A stretch of DNA of 44,850 bases. Source: Prevotella illustrans. GTDB lineage: Bacteria > Bacteroidota > Bacteroidia > Bacteroidales > Bacteroidaceae. Shown here piece by piece: positions 42,318-44,850 of this stretch. Position numbers and translations under genes: made by a program. Position 1 is the first letter of the stretch, and each line of letters opens with the position of its first letter. The stretch is taken from NCBI RefSeq assembly GCF_017426725.1, contig NZ_JAERMS010000021.1:1-44850 (forward strand), written 5' to 3'. The notes beneath the pieces were generated by a model. The model did no database searches, was not told where the DNA came from, and saw only the letters and a program-made list of their open reading frames with translations.

Positions 42318-43673
42318 ATGAGTTCGTTAACAATTGCTATTATTACAGTGTTTGTAATTGGTTATCTTTTCATTGCTTTAGAGAGTGTGACAAAGGTAAA
42401 CAAGGCTGCGGTAGCCCTGCTGATGTTTGTTTTTTGCTGGACTTTATTCATGCTGGATCCGGGCAGTTACATCTCTTCCGCTTTGGGAGACCAAGTGGCT
42501 CAGGCCGTGAGTGATGTCATAGAGAAGCATTTAGGCAGCACCAGTACCACGCTGTTCTTCCTTATGGGTGCCATGACTATTGTGGAAATCGTAGACCAGA
42601 ACGGCGGTTTCAACTTTGTTCGCAAAGTGATGAAGACGAAAAACAAGCGTACTTTGCTGTGGCGCATCGCCTTTATGACCTTCATTTTGTCCGCTATTCT
42701 GGATAACCTGACGACCAGTATCGTAATGATTATGATTCTTCGAAAGCTCGTTCAAGACCATAAAGACCGCATTATCTATGCTTCGCTTGTTATCATTGCG
42801 GCCAATTCGGGCGGCGCTTTCTCACCGATAGGCGACGTTACCACCATCATGCTGTGGAACAAGGGCGTGATTACGGCTGCGGGCGTTATTGAGGAAGTGT
42901 TCATACCTTCAATCGTGTCGATGGTTATACCGGCTTTTATTATGCAATACATGTTGAAAGGCGAATTGGTATTGGCCTCAGAAAGTAGTCATAATGCCGA
43001 TTCCGAGACGTTGGATTTCAATGATCGTCAGCGCAAAGTCATCTTTATATTAGGTGTAGGTGGCCTCGTCTTCGTTCCTATTTTCAAAAGTATTACCCAT
43101 TTGCCGCCGTTTGTAGGCATTCTTTTGGTGCTTGGTGTTCTTTGGACGGCTACCGAAGTGTTCTATCGCGACCTGCATCTCGGGAAAGACAGCGAAGGAA
43201 CGATGAAGCGTGTTACCAATTTGCTGCGTCGTATCGACATGAGTACCATCTTGTTCTTCCTTGGAATCCTGATGGCTGTGGCTTGTTTGGAAACCATTGG
43301 CGTACTGACGCAGTTGGGACAGTCGCTCAATGTAGCGTTCGATGGTAACCATTATGCCGTTACGGGCATTATCGGCGTGCTGTCAAGCATTGTCGACAAC
43401 GTGCCGTTGGTGGCCGGTTGCATGGGAATGTATCCTGTGGCTCCGACGGGCGACATGGCCGTCGATGGCATTTTCTGGCAGCTTTTGGCCTACTGTGCCG
43501 GTGTAGGTGGCAGCATGTTGATCATCGGCAGTGCCGCCGGCGTCGTCGTGATGGGCCTCGAGAAGATTACTTTCGGGTGGTATATGAAGCGTATCAGCTG
43601 GATCGCCTTCGTCGGTTACGTGGCCGGCATCCTGAGCTATTGGCTCATCCGCACCTTCCTTTGGACGACATAA
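42318..43673 (+). CDS. nhaD: Sodium:proton antiporter NhaD
   Basis: This 451-aa polytopic inner-membrane protein of the NhaD/ArsB ion-transporter superfamily exchanges Na+ (or Li+) for H+. Characteristic segments are FFLMGAMTIVEIVDQNGGFNFVRKVMKTKNKRTLLWRIAFMTFILSAILDNLTTSIVMIM, ANSGGAFSPIGDVTTIMLWNKGVITA and ILSSIVDNVPLVAGCMGMYPV. The conserved Asp in the DNLTTSI and DNVPLVA helices are likely ion ligands. At least 11 hydrophobic segments are visible. It is preceded by a good promoter and followed by a strong hairpin shared with cysK. Confidence 0.94.
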   Translation: MSSLTIAIITVFVIGYLFIALESVTKVNKAAVALLMFVFCWTLFMLDPGSYISSALGDQVAQAVSDVIEKHLGSTSTTLFFLMGAMTIVEIVDQNGGFNFVRKVMKTKNKRTLLWRIAFMTFILSAILDNLTTSIVMIMILRKLVQDHKDRIIYASLVIIAANSGGAFSPIGDVTTIMLWNKGVITAAGVIEEVFIPSIVSMVIPAFIMQYMLKGELVLASESSHNADSETLDFNDRQRKVIFILGVGGLVFVPIFKSITHLPPFVGILLVLGVLWTATEVFYRDLHLGKDSEGTMKRVTNLLRRIDMSTILFFLGILMAVACLETIGVLTQLGQSLNVAFDGNHYAVTGIIGVLSSIVDNVPLVAGCMGMYPVAPTGDMAVDGIFWQLLAYCAGVGGSMLIIGSAAGVVVMGLEKITFGWYMKRISWIAFVGYVAGILSYWLIRTFLWTT

Positions 43674-43692
43674 GCACTCTATTTTCGAATAT

Positions 43693-43740
43693 AGACACTC
43701 GACCCCGACTTACAAGCGCGTAAGCCGGGGTCGAGTGTCT
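43693..43740. terminator. Bidirectional terminator between nhaD and cysK
   Basis: AGACACTCGACCCCG (43693-43707) pairs exactly with CGGGGTCGAGTGTCT (43726-43740). CTTAC/GTAAG extends the stem around an AAGCGC loop. It lies between the converging stops of nhaD (43673) and cysK (43774). Confidence 0.88.
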
Positions 43741-43773
43741 GCGTGTGGGGCAAGGAACATCTGCCGTCTGTCT

Positions 43774-44721
43774 CTACAAAGGATATTCATCAAAGGCGTA
43801 GAGCACGGTGCTGAGATACCGTTCGCCCGTGTCGGGCAGGAGAGTTACGATCTTCTTGCCTCGGTTCTCGGACCGATGAGCCAGCTGGGTGGCGGCGAAT
43901 ACGGCCGCGCCCGATGAGATTCCGACAAGCAATCCCTCGGTCTGCGCCAGCTCACGACTGGTGCGGATGGCGTCGTCATTGCCCACCCCGATCACCTCAT
44001 CGACGATGTTCTTGTCATAGATGGCGGGCACGAAGCCCGCGCCAATGCCCTGTATCTTGTGTGGTCCGGCTGTGCCACCCTGCAATACAGGTGACTCCGA
44101 CGGCTCGACGGCCACGATCTTTACCTGCGGATTCTTCTCTTTCAGACGGCGTCCAATGCCCGACACGGTACCCCCCGTGCCTACGCCGGCCACGAAGATG
44201 TCTACCCGCCCGTCGGTGTCGTCCCATATCTCCACGCCCGTGGTCTCGTAATGGCGCTGCGGGTTGGCGGGGTTCTCAAACTGTTCGGGGATGAACGAGC
44301 CGGGAATGGCCTCATGGAGAGCCTCGGCCGCTCTGATAGCACCTGTCATGCCAGCCTGTCCGTCGGTCAGTTTCACCTGCGCGCCGTAGGCCTTCACTAA
44401 GTTTCGGCGTTCCACGCTCATGGTTTCGGGCATGGTCAGAATCAGCTTGTAGCCCTTTACGGCGGCTGCCAGTGCCAGTCCCACGCCCGTATTGCCACTT
44501 GTAGGTTCGATGATGGTGGTCCCCGGCTTAATGAGTCCGCGCCGTTCGGCGTCCTCAAGCATGGCCAGGGCTATGCGGTCTTTCACGCTGCCGCCCGGAT
44601 TGAAAAACTCTACCTTTGCGATAATCGAATCGTCCAGCCCCTTTCGGGCTGAATATTTGCCCAGTTCTACCAGCGGTGTATGACCGATGAGTTCGGTGAT
44701 GTTACGATATATCTTACTCAT
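43774..44721 (-). CDS. cysK: Cysteine synthase A (O-acetylserine sulfhydrylase)
   Basis: This 315-aa PLP enzyme makes L-cysteine from O-acetylserine and sulfide. The PLP lysine is in [21 protein letters not shown] (Lys about 46). [20 protein letters not shown] is the substrate loop and [19 protein letters not shown] the phosphate-binding glycine loop; GISSGAAV lies near the C-terminus. The length matches CysK and there is no CBS domain. A TATCTTTG box and, farther upstream, a perfect 18-nt palindrome precede it. Confidence 0.96.
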   Translation of the reverse strand: MSKIYRNITELIGHTPLVELGKYSARKGLDDSIIAKVEFFNPGGSVKDRIALAMLEDAERRGLIKPGTTIIEPTSGNTGVGLALAAAVKGYKLILTMPETMSVERRNLVKAYGAQVKLTDGQAGMTGAIRAAEALHEAIPGSFIPEQFENPANPQRHYETTGVEIWDDTDGRVDIFVAGVGTGGTVSGIGRRLKEKNPQVKIVAVEPSESPVLQGGTAGPHKIQGIGAGFVPAIYDKNIVDEVIGVGNDDAIRTSRELAQTEGLLVGISSGAAVFAATQLAHRSENRGKKIVTLLPDTGERYLSTVLYAFDEYPL

Positions 44722-44759
44722 TTTTATAATATGAATGGATTGTATTTTGTTGATATTTG

Positions 44760-44767
44760 CAAAGATA
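44760..44767 (-). promoter_or_regulatory. Putative cysK -7 box
   Basis: The minus strand reads TATCTTTG (TAnnTTTG), 38 nt upstream of the cysK start. No clear -33 element is seen. Confidence 0.55.
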
Positions 44768-44823
44768 ACATTTTTGTCAATAGTGTCCTGAATATTTTTT
44801 GTGAAAACGCATACAAAGTTTCA

Positions 44824-44841
44824 TCAAATCATTTGATTTGA
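44824..44841. promoter_or_regulatory. Perfect palindrome, possible operator upstream of cysK
   Basis: TCAAATCA (44824-44831) and TGATTTGA (44834-44841) are exact inverted arms around TT. It lies 102 nt upstream of cysK and 56 nt from its -7 box; it may instead belong to a gene beyond the window edge. Confidence 0.4.
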
Positions 44842-44850
44842 CGTATTTTG

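Overview
The window looks like a chromosomal segment of a Bacteroidales species, most likely Prevotellaceae. The reasons are the gene families (DUF5683, DUF2023 paired with flavodoxin, DUF349, TonB-dependent receptors), several Bacteroidetes-type -7 promoter boxes (TAnnTTTG) upstream of start codons, conserved neighbourhoods (parA-parB-DUF5683-lytic transglycosylase-Rel; rsfS-ftsH-cdsA; surE-lpxB), and intergenic AAAAGCTATGCTTTT-type repeats. I see no rRNA, tRNA, CRISPR array, insertion sequence or prophage core. All functional calls come from reading the translated sequence; no database search was run.

Layout. 60-7493 (minus): parA, parB, a DUF5683 protein, a LysM lytic transglycosylase, a bifunctional (p)ppGpp synthetase/hydrolase and a secreted GH28-like beta-helix protein. 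7605-9536 (plus): surE and lpxB. 9572-12938 (minus): rsfS, ftsH, cdsA. 13120-17046: an accessory redox/ADP-ribosylation locus, with an HxlR regulator and an aspartyl protease/PDZ protein on the minus strand facing an FMN-binding PPOX-like protein, a zinc-type macrodomain and an M-class sirtuin (SirTM) on the plus strand. 17047-18304: a repeat-bearing intergenic region and a frameshifted KilA-N gene. 18376-22689 (minus): a His/Cys-rich membrane peptide, a ZnuD-like TonB-dependent receptor and a lipoprotein built of two copies of one roughly 205-residue domain, a candidate metal-uptake system.

22946-27649 (minus): redox and central metabolism, with flavodoxin and DUF2023, a YecH-like protein, enolase, a small GNAT, rubrerythrin and a hemerythrin-LuxR fusion regulator. 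27846-31989 (minus): a four-gene dlt-like operon (adenylating ligase, carrier protein, MBOAT, DltD-like protein), noteworthy in a Gram-negative. 32161-35887: an M15 peptidase, a five-repeat DUF349 protein and CorA. 35888-36555: a 668-bp gap with a leader hairpin, a second copy of the repeat family and strong hairpins. 36556-44721: a siderophore-type TonB receptor with paired operator-like dyads at its promoter, recA, a carboxynorspermidine-synthase-like dehydrogenase, an unknown 201-aa protein that appears leaderless, nhaD and cysK.

The best candidates for something undescribed are: (1) the HxlR / PPOX / Zn-macrodomain / SirTM locus, which pairs the ADP-ribosylating sirtuin and its eraser with a different flavoprotein and lacks the lipoyl-carrier genes of the known operons; (2) the dlt-like operon, whose ligase has Ala where I recall DltA having its D-Ala-selecting Cys; (3) the duplicated-domain lipoprotein with its TonB receptor and His/Cys-rich peptide; (4) the hemerythrin-LuxR regulator; and (5) the composite intergenic repeat family.
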